64,000 nucleotides of DNA, taken from positions 1-64,000 of the forward strand of contig MBPM02000066.1 of NCBI GenBank assembly GCA_001695595.3, read 5' to 3'. The translations under genes were made by a program, and so were the position numbers. The notes beneath the pieces are model-generated. The model was not told where the DNA came from and searched no databases. It saw only the letters and a list, made by a program, of their open reading frames with translations. Source of the stretch: Plasmopara viticola. Taxonomy: Eukaryota; Oomycota; Peronosporomycetes; Peronosporales; Peronosporaceae. Shown in pieces: positions 1 through 10,014 of this stretch; position 1 is the first letter of the stretch, and the number at the start of each line of letters is the position of its first letter.

Positions 1-239
1 TTCACCGTCCTGTTACCCTGGAGCGCACCCGCATTGTCGCCAATTAGCCGATGCGGAGAGGAAGTCAGTTCTTTACTTAGTTCGGCTATTAGTGTCGAGG
101 GCGCACCCGTGGCTGACAAACAGTAATCCACACGCTTCTCCACGTGAAATTTGGAACGTTAGATATAAAGCTAAAAAGTAGACTCTTGCGGGGCGCACGC
201 CGTTGGGGGCTTTTCTAGACTAGTCCTTCTGCAACGTAT

Positions 240-690
240 CACGTTCATCTAGACGACAATAACAAACAAAAGCCCCTATTCATCGTTTCACCGTCTGCCA
301 GCAAATATGTCAGCGTTTTGACCGTAAAAAGGTCTGGCAGCTTGATGCCACTTACAAAACCTATATGTGAGTAAAGGTCAACGCTATTCTTGAACCTTAC
401 TGTAAGAAAGTGACAACTTGTACTATTTAAGGTTTCGTTTGCCATATCTACAAGTGGAGGCATTACTGTCACCTATCAGAAGTTTACACTCTCTTTGAGT
501 GAGTGATGCGACAACTGAGTCCTATCTTTAGGCAATAACCAAGCTCAAGACATTTTAGAGGATGTGGAAAGGACGGAACAGCCACCGTTATTTGTAACGG
601 ACAGAGAGATTGCTCCAACGACAGCCCTTGCAGACGTCCCAGGGAAGAAATTGCGAGCGTCACAAGCACCTGCTCATCTGCAATTATAGC
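240..690 (+). pseudogene. Decayed MULE transposase fragment, copy A arm
   Basis: Reading the + strand in shifting frames gives MULE transposase-like pieces: KPLFIVSPSA near 270, a damaged equivalent of the KKVWQLDATYKTYM block at 320-365, and PPLFVTDREIAPTTAL followed by a GKKLRAS tail at about 580-660. These resemble the DDE core of Mutator-like transposases (W/F-x-LDATYKT and V-T-D-R-E blocks). Stops and frame changes occur throughout, so nothing functional is encoded. It lies about 730 bp upstream of effector copy A on the same strand, and the same fragment sits upstream of copy B. The protein-level match was judged by eye. Confidence 0.75.
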
Positions 691-1423
691 CAATTAGTGA
701 CCATCTTTACCTCCTTTATTGTCAGAGGCTTTTGATCTTTCGCTCTTTTTGTAAGTAGAAACCGTAAATTCAATCAGCTTAGTACGTACGGTTGGGCGGC
801 AACTCCGAAAAATCATGCTCGAGCTCTAGAGCGTAGGTTTTCGTGTACACCTTGAACGTTTAAAAGCATCTGGATGGTAGGGAACTGTGAGAGATGAAAC
901 CACGTGCAAAGTTTGCAGAATTTAGGCCTGGCGTGAAAACGAAACAGAAGTACAGTCTAGACAATCTTTGCTTTTGGAGGTTGGCAGTTGCAACTTTGAC
1001 GCCACGTTTTGCGCTCACTACAACCCGCGAGAGATCAAGTGCCAAACCCGAGAATTGAGTGGTCCCGTAATTAATTATGTCCCGAAATTAATACAAAAGT
1101 CCTTCTTCAAGTTGATTTATGATAAAAAGTAATGAGGCACTTTAACTCGAGGCGTTCCGCACACCAGCAAAGCGCAGGATTGGGCGGCTGGTCTGTACGG
1201 CCTTGCACCGCCGATCAATCTAAGCTTTCTGCATTCTAGCTAAGGCATGCTTTCTGATTACCACGTAGTAAAACTTTATCATCGACAACTAGACGGAGTA
1301 CCTTCCAAACGTATCCCACAATCATAGGATGGGCGATTAGATTACTTTGCAAATGAAGCGCATAGTAGACCACTGTTAGATCAGAACGGCAATCATTGGT
1401 ACGTACTGACACGAAGATTTGCC
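691..1423 (+). other. Non-coding leader region upstream of effector copy A
   Basis: No gene is recognised here. The sequence is conserved in the opposite arm (52,541-53,240). A short reading frame at 894-1,058 exists in both arms, but its end is altered by an indel, so I do not call it a gene. This interval would hold the promoter of the effector. I could not identify a convincing oomycete initiator/flanking-promoter motif on the coding strand. Confidence 0.6.
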
Positions 1424-1783
1424 ATGCGCCTCCTACGCGCCACGTTCCTGAGCGCCGTTGCTCTGCTTAAAGTCACTGTTGCTGCCCACACCAAGGTCGC
1501 CTCCGACGTGCAGGGTCAGGTGGACAAGTATGACGCAGACGATTGGCACAATATTAAGAAGTTTGGACCGGGCGTTAAGGACGAGGAGAGGCTGCCTGTG
1601 TCGGGCGAAGTTGGTCCTCTTGAACATGCTATGTCTTCTGCCGTGGCTAGAGGTGTGACCGAAGATTTCGAGAATACTTTCGGCGTAGCCTCAACGTCCC
1701 TTGCTCGCAACAGCGACGAAGTGACAAAGGTGGTGGCCAGCGCACCGGATCTGTTCTTTGTGAATGGAAAGAAAAGGAGGTAG
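1424..1783 (+). CDS. N-terminal part of effector copy A: signal peptide and EER region
   Basis: A 119-codon frame. Residues 1-21 form a typical secretion signal (basic MRLLR start, hydrophobic core, AVALL..VTVAA end), with likely cleavage after the double Ala. There is no RxLR between residues 25 and 52, but D-E-E-R is present at residues 53-56, as in RxLR-less, EER-bearing downy mildew effectors. The frame ends soon after a one-base deletion at about 1,763, just before the first LWY module. If translated as is, it would give a short secreted peptide without any helical module. The same signal-peptide ATG exists in copy B but is out of frame there. Confidence 0.6.
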   Translation: MRLLRATFLSAVALLKVTVAAHTKVASDVQGQVDKYDADDWHNIKKFGPGVKDEERLPVSGEVGPLEHAMSSAVARGVTEDFENTFGVASTSLARNSDEVTKVVASAPDLFFVNGKKRR

Positions 1784-4706
1784 AAGCTGCTCAGCGGATT
1801 CACGTGTGGCTAGAAGGCAGAAAACATCCGGACGAAGTTTACAAAGACTTGAAGCTCGACTCGACCGGCAGTTCATTCACGGCTGTTACATTGGTGGACA
1901 CCTACACGTGGCTAACGTACATCGATGAGTATACGCATCATATTCAGCAGACAAAGACGATACCGATTTTATCAATCCATAATTTTTTTTCGCGCTTCTC
2001 CGACCAAATGATCAAGACGATTGCCATGCAAGCAGTTCCCTCGAGCGCTATCAATCGAATAGAAAGTTATCTCAAGTGCTACTGGCTTAACAGTTTCAAG
2101 ACTAAAAACGACGTCACTGCGCTGCTGAAAGACTATAAGGGAAAAAATCTGTATGTTTCACGTCTAGAGGAAGCGTACGGAAACTATTTTGACAGCGTGA
2201 GCTCCCCCGAGGAGCTAAGGAGGATCATTTCGGAGTTCAAGATGAAGCGGAAAACAGACCATATGACTACACAGCCTTCTACTAGCACTAGGGGCAAGGC
2301 TCAGCTCAAGTACAAGCCTCAAAAGCTCGACAATAAGGTGTTCATTGCGTTCGACAAGTACGTCGACGCCTATAATTCAGCATACCCATCAGAGACACTG
2401 AATCTACTTCCTGTACTGTCGCTTGTTTTGGCGAAGGTGGTGCTTTCTCAGTTATTTCAGCGGCGAAAGCGATTCCAGAAACTGCGGCGAAGGCCAAGCT
2501 TCTTGAAACAGAGCAGATTCAACATTGGGTAGCAGAGAAGTCTCCGGACACAGTTTTCGCAAAGCCTGCAGTCCATTAGCACGTTGTTTGAGTTTTTTGA
2601 CGAGTTCTCAAAGCAACACTCAAAGCCGCCATTTGATCTACTTGCGACTTTGAGAATCAACTTGAGCGATGAGCAGCTGGCCAGGATTGTCATGGGAGAG
2701 CAGAAGAATCCGGATGCAGAACGATTAAAAACTTGCTGTTCTTAGACTGGTTTAATAGCTTAAAGAGCGATGACGAAGTGTCGAAGCTGATTGATTTTCG
2801 CGGGACAAGTTTCGCCAAGGTCGACTCTTGTATTGTGGCGTTTAAGCAATTTCGCGAGGAGATGAGTCACCCAAGCACTTTGAATTTACCCGAGGGTGGG
2901 CCTAAAGTCACAGGCAAGACGGTTGGCCGCAACAGCGACTATGATAGCTCGATGCTCGCTGCGTACGAGATGTCCATCAGAAAGAACAACGATAAGAATC
3001 CGAACATGCCGCTGAGATTGCTTGCAGTCCTCACGACTCGCTTCGGCGATTCTGAGCTGGCGGCGATGATTGACTCGGCCAAATTATCATTGAAAAATGT
3101 GGAAGTGGTCACGCGACTTGAAAATGAGCAGATTTGTACTGGGTGAGCGCAGGGAAAAGTCCGGACGAAGTGTTTAGTCTATTGGATCCCACTCTTCAAG
3201 CTCGGCCTTTTATCGACAAGTGGATCAAGTTTTATGATGAGTTCATCAAGCGTCGTCCTGAGCACGTGTTTGATCCGATCGTAAGTTTGATGACACGATA
3301 CAGTGACAATGTCTTGGCATCGATTGTATTGGAAGAGCTGCAAAATCGAACAGTGGTTCGCGGCTAAAGGATTTGCTGTTTTTAATTTGTTTGACAGGAT
3401 GATTACCCATGAGAAATTTTTCACTTTGCTCAATCCTGCACGCGAAAAGAACACCGAATTTGATTCTGGTGAAAAATTACCAGCACTTTGTCGACGACAT
3501 AGGTCCTCCTGCTATATTAGAACGAGTCAGAGAGTGGTGCAAGACGAAGAGTGAAGCGGTTGGACAAGCTAGTGCTCGCACCGGGAATAAGGTGGAGATC
3601 GGGACATGTTCCTGTACGACGGCAAAGTGTTTGCTGCCTATGACGATTACATTTGCTCTTACAACAAGGTTAAGCCATTTGCCCGACTTAGTTTGCTCGC
3701 TGCGCTCACTATTCGCTTCGGTGATCGCGATGCGTCAACCATGATTTTAGCAGCCAAAATGCACCCCGACACTGCAAAAGCTGCCGAGAGTTGAGGCTGA
3801 GCAGATTAAATACTGGGTGAAAGCCGGTAAAACTCCTGACCAAGTTTTTGAGCTGTTGAATGTCGACTTGCAAAGTCTGCCGTTGATCAACAATGGTTAT
3901 CCTTTATTAGCGAATTTCGTCAAAGTCATCGAGAGTTTTTGTTTAATCCAATGTGACATTGAGCAAGCGCTACGACATCAAGATGCTGGTGAGAACAATC
4001 GCAAAAGAAGAAAATTTGCACGGTGTTGAACAGTTAAAGGACTTTGTGATCCATGACTTGTTCAACAGTATGCAAAGCAATGAAAAGGTGTTGGAGCAGC
4101 TCGGTGAATACAATTTGAACGATAACACTATCAAGTCTCTTTATACGGCGTATAAGCAATTTCGCAACAAGATGGCCAATTTGCCTGATTTAACAATGCT
4201 CCAGGACGGCCCCAGTTTCGAGTTGCTCACACCAGATATGACTTACCGGCTAAAGTCAGAAGACAGCGCTCACGATGGCTTATTGCTCGATGCTTACGAC
4301 ACCTTTGTCAATGTCTACAACGAGCAAAATCCTACGAATCATTTGAGCTTGCTCGCGGTGCTTATCACTAGGTTCGGAGACCACGAGGTGCTGGCTATGA
4401 TCGAGTCGGCAAAATCGAATTCGGTTGCCGTGGAAACCGCCAAACTTCTTGAAGTGAAACTGATCCAACACTGGGTGGGTTCTGAGTCGACTCCAGACAG
4501 TTTTACCAAGCGATTACTATCCGGACGTGATGGCCATCAAAGAATTTTTACGTGGGTTCAGTGTATTGATCGATTATCCAGCTCAATCCAAAGCTTCATT
4601 TCGATCCCATCAAGTTGTTGAGGAAATTCTTTACCGACAAGATGCTGGCCACGCTTGTTGTGACAGCAACGCCAGAATTTAAGAGAGATGCCGAACGAGT
4701 GCAAGT

Positions 4707-7700
4707 ATGCTGCTGCTAGACTGGTTTAACTCAATGTTGACCAGTAACCAATTTGTAAAGCTGCTCAACATTCAAAAGGGGCAACGCAAATTTACTCCTA
4801 TTCTCAAGGCGTGGAAAGGCTTTCGTGCTAAACAAGCTGAGATTGGAGCGAAATTTATCTCCTCGTCCGATGAAACACTGTACGGTTCAGTAATTGATGC
4901 TTATGCCACGTATGTTCGCACTTACAACGAGAAGAACCCTACAAAGCAATTGAGCTTGCTCGCGTTACTCACGGCTGTCTTTGGGGATGGCAAATTGTTG
5001 GCCATGATTGACAAAGCCAAGTCGTTCCCAAAGACTCTAGAGGTTGCCAAGCATCTTGAGTCTGAACAGATTCTTTTTTGGGTAAAAAGGGAAAAGAATC
5101 CAATCGATATATATGAGCTGATGGGCTTTAATACCAAAAGTTTGCATTTCATCTACAAGTGGATAGAATATTCGGCCATTTTCTGCAAGCACCACCCAAA
5201 CCCTTCATTCGACCCAATCAACTTATTGAAAAAGCACTTTTCGGATCACGAGCTGGCCGCATTTCTTGTAGACGCAACGTCGAAAAACTTAGACGATTCC
5301 AAACGGCTCGAACCTGTGCTATTCACACACTGGTTCAACAATTTAATGACTCGTGAAAAACTCGAGGAGCTGCTTGAGCTGAACGAAGCGTCGGAACCTA
5401 CTTCTGCTAAACTATTGGATACATTTGATGGATATGTCGAGAATTTAAGGCAAAAGACAAAACTTGTTGTGCCTTCTACTCCCGCTAACAAGATCCAGAA
5501 TCACGGCAATTTGTTTTATCTTTACGATGCTTACGTCCGCTCGTATAACGAGCATAATCCTGCTACACAAGTGAGCTTGTTTGCGTTACTCCACAGAGTA
5601 TATGGTGATAAAACTGTGGTCAAAATGATTGACGAAGCCAAGTTTAATCCGAACACTCGTGCTTCTGCTGAGCGTGTTGAGGCCGAGCAGTTTAAGTTCT
5701 GGGAAGGTGCTAAGAAATCCCCAGCCAAAGTTGTTGATGTGTTAGAGTCTGGGTCAAAAAGCCCATCTCTGGTCCACAAACTGGTCGAATTCTTTGATAA
5801 TTTCTACAAGCGTTACCCAGACTCATCGTTTGATCCGATTGCATTATTGAAAAGGCTCTATTCAGACGCCATGGTGGCAAAAGTTGTCGTCGAAGCAACG
5901 TCAAATAACTCAGATGATGCTAAACGGCTGGAAGCTATGCTGTTTTCACACTGGTTTAACAATTTGATGACTCGTAAAGCGCTTGGGGAGGTGCTTGGAG
6001 TGAACGAAGCGTCGAAATCTACTTTTGCTCCCCTTTTGGATAAATTTGATGGATTTGTCGAGAATTTAAAGCAAAAGAGAGCGCTGGTTGGATCTACAAC
6101 TCGTGACCTGAATCACGGCAATGTGTTTTCTCTGTTTGATGGTCACGTCCACTCGTATAACGAGCATAATCCTGCTACACAAATGAGCTTGTTTGCGTTA
6201 CTCTATACACTTTATGGCGATAAAGCTGTGGTGAAAATGATTGACGAAGCCAAGTTGGTCCCGCACACTCTTGCTTCTGCCGAGCTCGTTGAGGTTGAGC
6301 AATTTCAACATTGGGTGAACGGAAAGAAAACGCTGGAAGAAGTCGTCGGGCTGTTATTTTCTGGCTCAAAGAGCTTGCGTTCCATCTCTCGTTGTGCCAA
6401 GTTCTTTGACATATATAGCAAACATCATCCAGGGTCTATACTTTTTCCAACTACGGCGCTTAAAAGTTACTTCTCTGACGTTGAACTGATCACACTTGTC
6501 GTAGAGGCCACGCCAGAATATCTGGACGATGTCAAACGATTGGAGGCCATGCTGTTTCGGGACTGGTTTAATCGAATGATGACACGTGATGATCTTTTTG
6601 AGCGGCTTAATCTGGACGAAGAGAAGAAACACACTTTTGCCTCTGTGCTGGCGAAGTACGGCGAATACTACGACACATTGGTTCGGAAGGAGCTTACATT
6701 GTCTACTGATGATCTCAAAGTCAAGGGCTTGAAAGCCGAGGCAGAGTTTGCTGCTTTTGTTTCTCACATTCGCGACTTCAACGAAAAGAACCCCACAGAG
6801 CAGTTGAGCTTGCTCGCCGCACTGACTGCTTGTTATGGCGACCATAAGGCGTCGACGATGATTGGAGCAGCTAAATCGAGCCCAAGTACGAAAAACACGG
6901 CCACGTTCCTTGACGACCAGCAAGTTCAGTTCTGGGTGGACGCTGGAAGAACGCCGAGCCATGTCTTTGCGCTTTTGGACATCAAATCTCGAAACCTTGA
7001 TATGTTGTACAAGTGGGTCAAGTTTTGTGACATATACAACAACCATCACCCGGAGCCTTACTTTGACCCAATCTCGCTCCTGATGCCTCTCTTCAACGAT
7101 GTCAACTTGGCTACGTATGCTACTAACAAAGATGCGCGATACCTGGATGATGCCAAACAATTGCGCGTCGTGCTGTTCCGGCACTGGTACAATAATCTAA
7201 TGACTTACGATGATGTCGCCACGAGGCTCGAACTTTTCAAAAAGATTAAGTCAAAAAAGCGACTTTTGAACGCATACACAAGTTATATCAAGAATGATGA
7301 CCTTTCTTCTGACATGAAATGGATTGAAAGGATTGAAACGAAGAATTATGTCTCGCTTTTTTCTGCAGTTTACGAACATGTGGAGAAGTTTAATTTGAAT
7401 AATCCTACAAACCAAAAGAATGTGCTCGCTTTCCTCACCCATCACTTGGAAGGTGATATTGCGTCCATGGTGCTTGAAGCGGCCATGCACGACAAGAAGT
7501 ATTCGAATCTCGCTGTAAAGCTTGAGAAAGAGCGATCAAAGCTGTGGCTCAAGAACAAGAAAAGCCCGCACGACGTTCTCAAGTCGCTAGGATTCGACAA
7601 GATTCATGAAGAGCTTCAGCCTCGACTGTTTACGTTGGTAAAGTACGTAAATGATTTTAGTGCGGCGTACCCGGACAAAGCGGTAGAGTTGTATGATGTC

Positions 7701-8192
7701 TTGCGTAAGCACGACAAAACTGTGGCTCGAATTCTCGTGCAATCGACTGATTTAGAATCGGAATCAGTCAAGGGGCAAGTTCTTGGAGTGCTGTTCAAGG
7801 TTTGGTCAGATGCTGGAAGCAAACCAAGCGAAGTTTTTGATTTTTTAGAGCTAAATCTTCGTGACGCAGACGTCATAAAGCGCTATGAGTTTGAAGTATG
7901 GGTGATCGACTGTAGTATATCAAAATTTTCTATTAGGGAAGGTCCTAGTGTGCTGACAATTTTGAAGAGTTCTGAAAGTATTAACGTGGATTCTTTGATC
8001 AGTAGCCTGGAGGAGTATACGCATGGAGAGAGAAAGGTGGAGTGGACAGACAAGTCAGGCAATGTGATTGATCTAGTAGAAGGTCTGGGTCTTGATCCGG
8101 CTGAAGATGAAGGTCGTCTAATCGAATTATGGGGAAGTACTTTACTATGCTTAGTCGCCAAAATTTTCCAGAGCTCGTTGGCAATACGATGA
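4707..8192 (+). CDS. Long open segment of effector copy A (LWY super-repeats 5 to 10)
   Basis: An uninterrupted frame of 1,161 codons without a secretion signal of its own. It contains repeated pairs of LWY modules. One module type is marked by LF.HWFNNLMTR followed by YNE.NP and YGD.....MIDEAK. The other is marked by EQ..FW followed by a KW/KL..F aromatic helix, SFDPI.LL and FSD..LA. About five and a half super-repeats of some 200-220 residues are present. The start at 4,707 is only the first ATG after a frameshift at about 4,706 and is not a natural start. A C-terminal frameshift at about 8,131 moves the continuation to 8,129-8,476. A gene finder may call it as a gene; I regard it as part of the broken copy A. 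Confidence 0.5.
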   Translation: MLLLDWFNSMLTSNQFVKLLNIQKGQRKFTPILKAWKGFRAKQAEIGAKFISSSDETLYGSVIDAYATYVRTYNEKNPTKQLSLLALLTAVFGDGKLLAMIDKAKSFPKTLEVAKHLESEQILFWVKREKNPIDIYELMGFNTKSLHFIYKWIEYSAIFCKHHPNPSFDPINLLKKHFSDHELAAFLVDATSKNLDDSKRLEPVLFTHWFNNLMTREKLEELLELNEASEPTSAKLLDTFDGYVENLRQKTKLVVPSTPANKIQNHGNLFYLYDAYVRSYNEHNPATQVSLFALLHRVYGDKTVVKMIDEAKFNPNTRASAERVEAEQFKFWEGAKKSPAKVVDVLESGSKSPSLVHKLVEFFDNFYKRYPDSSFDPIALLKRLYSDAMVAKVVVEATSNNSDDAKRLEAMLFSHWFNNLMTRKALGEVLGVNEASKSTFAPLLDKFDGFVENLKQKRALVGSTTRDLNHGNVFSLFDGHVHSYNEHNPATQMSLFALLYTLYGDKAVVKMIDEAKLVPHTLASAELVEVEQFQHWVNGKKTLEEVVGLLFSGSKSLRSISRCAKFFDIYSKHHPGSILFPTTALKSYFSDVELITLVVEATPEYLDDVKRLEAMLFRDWFNRMMTRDDLFERLNLDEEKKHTFASVLAKYGEYYDTLVRKELTLSTDDLKVKGLKAEAEFAAFVSHIRDFNEKNPTEQLSLLAALTACYGDHKASTMIGAAKSSPSTKNTATFLDDQQVQFWVDAGRTPSHVFALLDIKSRNLDMLYKWVKFCDIYNNHHPEPYFDPISLLMPLFNDVNLATYATNKDARYLDDAKQLRVVLFRHWYNNLMTYDDVATRLELFKKIKSKKRLLNAYTSYIKNDDLSSDMKWIERIETKNYVSLFSAVYEHVEKFNLNNPTNQKNVLAFLTHHLEGDIASMVLEAAMHDKKYSNLAVKLEKERSKLWLKNKKSPHDVLKSLGFDKIHEELQPRLFTLVKYVNDFSAAYPDKAVELYDVLRKHDKTVARILVQSTDLESESVKGQVLGVLFKVWSDAGSKPSEVFDFLELNLRDADVIKRYEFEVWVIDCSISKFSIREGPSVLTILKSSESINVDSLISSLEEYTHGERKVEWTDKSGNVIDLVEGLGLDPAEDEGRLIELWGSTLLCLVAKIFQSSLAIR

Positions 8193-8476
8193 CTTTGTTG
8201 AGAACCATCTACACTCCAAAAGAGTTGGCTATGAAGCTTTATGATACGAAGCACGATGTGTCGATGCATTCGTTGCGAACGGACTTGTTCGACTTTTGGT
8301 TGTCACAGGATGTTATACCAACTGAGTTCCAAGAGGCTTTCCAAACTATTGGGTCTGACCGAACTTGGTTTTTGGGTCTTGCCAAGGAATACCTTCACCA
8401 TCCCGGGGTCGTGGACTTGATAGTGAAGAAAGAACCGATGTGGCAGGGATTTGTTAGTGAAGCACAGCCATTGTGA

Positions 8477-8899
8477 ATGCAATCTATGTTCAAATTTGTT
8501 AAGTGAGTGACATGTCGATTAGCCGTGCCCCTCTGCTCACGCTTTGCTCGCGCTTTGAAGTTTGAACTCATTGGGATAGACTAGAATTACGCAGCACTAC
8601 ATCGCGGGTACCCTAACCAATTTACTCTAACTACGCGCGTTCGCCTTTGTTGGACTGTTTCGAGCACAAGGTCCAAACTACGCATTTGATGTTTGCAGAA
8701 TATTTGAAGATCGCATTGTACTCTGATTCGACTTTGCAGAAAACCTTTGTCTGGTCTACCAATAATGTTAAGATAATGTCCAATTTAAATCCTCCAAAAA
8801 ATGATAAGAAAGCAAAAAAATGTACCTAGCATGCAACAACGGCAAAAATAAACATATAAATAATAAAAAAAGAGAATTAATACCTTTAAATAGTAATTT
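8477..8899. other. Intergenic stretch after copy A
   Basis: I see no gene, RNA or clear repeat. The sequence is AT-rich, with A-runs at 8,795-8,870, and it does not match the DNA following copy B. The breakpoint of the inverted duplication therefore lies before it. Confidence 0.5.
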
Positions 8900-9864
8900 T
8901 ACCGCATACAATCTGCGGGTTATATGGAAGTTTTCATGCGTTTGCTCGATATGCATTACGCGGCATGGCACTGGATGATAGGTGTGCTGTTGATGACATG
9001 TTTTAAAAATGGTAACAATGACTTCCAGATTGTTGCAGTCGCATTGTCAGCAGTGATACTAAAGCAAATTGGCCGTAATTCATCAAGTTCCTGTTCCATT
9101 ATTTATCTATGCTTCCAGCCTTTGTAATATCTGAACGTGATAAGGGATTGGTGCCAGCATTGAAAGAAAATAGCAAAGTGACACCACATTTCTTTTGCTT
9201 ACATCACCTTATAAAGAATTTTTATTTAAAGTTTAGAAACAAGACGTTGAAGGAACATGCGTGGGACTTGGCACGTGCACTGACCAGGCATTCGTACGCA
9301 GCTAAAGAAGAAGACTTGAAGAAGGTAAATCGTGAGGCAGTAAAATGCTGGCTGACGTTGGCTATGGAAAGTGGTCCATTTCCCATAGTTCATGCTCAAA
9401 ATATGGAATTTTTACTATCAATAACGTCGAATTGATGAACAGCGCGCAGAAAAAACGTGAAATGCCGATCTTGGATCGTATGATGGCAGTTGAACGCTAT
9501 GTCGGTACGAAGTGGCTCGAATTTGCTGGACAGACCAAACATTGGGGTGTGGTTACGTCTTATGCTGCCAGTTGCATCACTTTAATGTTTAAAATGTACG
9601 AGAAAACAATACAAGTATGTCCAAGTTCAACTAGTGTCGGTTCGAATTGGAACAAACAAGCCAATGGAGTATACAGTTAATACAAACAGTAGTAGTGGTA
9701 TCTACACATCAATAATGTAAAGGACGTGAATGCTCCATGTCGACACTTCAAAGCAGCACTCAAGCTTTCAAATCAGAATTGTTATTTGGGGATGTGTGGT
9801 CAACCAAATCGTATCTACTTGCCTACGATGATTTGTGGCCAAAAGTGAACTGGTAAAGAGTGTT
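8900..9864 (+). pseudogene. MULE transposase relic, 5' part (split by copia insertion)
   Basis: Several frames give MULE-type blocks: GNNDFQIVAVAL near 9,012, FVISERDKGLVPAL at about 9,120 (V-I-S-x-R-D-K-G-L block), HFFCLHHLIKNF at about 9,187 (C..H...N block) and TKHWGVVTSYAAS at about 9,537. Frameshifts separate them, for example near 9,050-9,110 and 9,430. The relic stops at the copia target site CATCT (9,865-9,869) and resumes at 14,236 with the C-terminal zinc knuckle. It differs from the MULE fragments in the two arms, which show an earlier portion of the protein. It is non-functional. Confidence 0.75.
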
Positions 9865-9869
9865 CATCT

Positions 9870-10014
9870 AATTGAAAATGTTACTTGGGCACTAGTTGGC
9901 AAATTGCAAAAGTGAATATATTTATAAGTGCTAATTTTAAGTAGTCACCAACTGATTGCAGATACCGGTACTTACCGATATGTAGTTGCTGGTCGAGGCG
10001 TCGATTCTCCAACA
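9870..10014 (-). repeat. 3' LTR of copia element
   Basis: On the minus strand it starts TGTTGGAGAATC and ends TTTTCAATT, identical by eye to 14,091-14,235. The pol stop codon lies inside it at about 9,972. It contains a TATAAATA-like stretch (9,917-9,926) followed by TTTTGCAATTT (9,901-9,911), which resembles the 3' part of the oomycete initiator plus flanking promoter element; this last point is inference. Confidence 0.9.

Larger units (their letters stand above)
1..8330 (+). repeat. Left arm of large inverted duplication
   Basis: The first bases of the window are the reverse complement of the sequence ending at 53,943, and similarity continues with small indels through the MULE fragment, the non-coding leader and the effector gene to about 8,330. 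Past that point copy A and copy B diverge. The arm begins at the window edge, so its true left end is unknown. The mate is about 45,515-53,943. Confidence 0.9.
1424..8476 (+). pseudogene. Giant LWY-repeat effector, copy A (frameshifted)
   Basis: Homologous along nearly its whole length to copy B (45,500-52,540). It starts with a hydrophobic secretion signal and an EER motif, followed by about ten super-repeats of WY/LWY helical modules. Compared with copy B, the frame is broken at about 1,763, 2,419, 2,559 (about 20 nt lost), 2,729, 3,133, 3,348, 3,385, 3,465, 3,790, 3,893, 3,949, 4,580, 4,706 and 8,131. Most lesions are losses of a single base. From 4,707 to 8,192 the frame is open for 1,161 codons, and 8,129-8,476 continues the C-terminus in another frame. 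WY/LWY effectors are known to be secreted by oomycetes and to act in plant cells; the target of this one is unknown. It may be a true pseudogene, or partly an artefact of consensus base errors. Confidence 0.85.

Noticed and set aside
894..1058. Small ORF conserved in both arms (mate 52,862-53,050)
   Set aside because: An indel changes the C-terminal frame between arms, and no family is recognised. Conservation is expected from the duplication alone.
1320..1352. Oomycete initiator-like CTTCATTTGCAAAG near the copy A leader
   Set aside because: It is on the strand opposite to the gene and fits the consensus poorly.
1424..1440. RLLR at residues 2-5 of the copy A leader, which fits R-x-L-R
   Set aside because: It lies inside the signal peptide before the hydrophobic core, not in the post-cleavage window where host-targeting RxLR motifs are found.
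6366..7184. 272-codon open frame on the minus strand of copy A
   Set aside because: It is antisense to the LWY coding frame and not kept open in copy B, where the same strand is broken into short frames. A shadow of the repeat codon pattern.
4707..8192. CRISPR-like or satellite repeats in the effector bodies
   Set aside because: The periodicity is about 600-690 bp, diverged and in coding frame. It reflects protein super-repeats.
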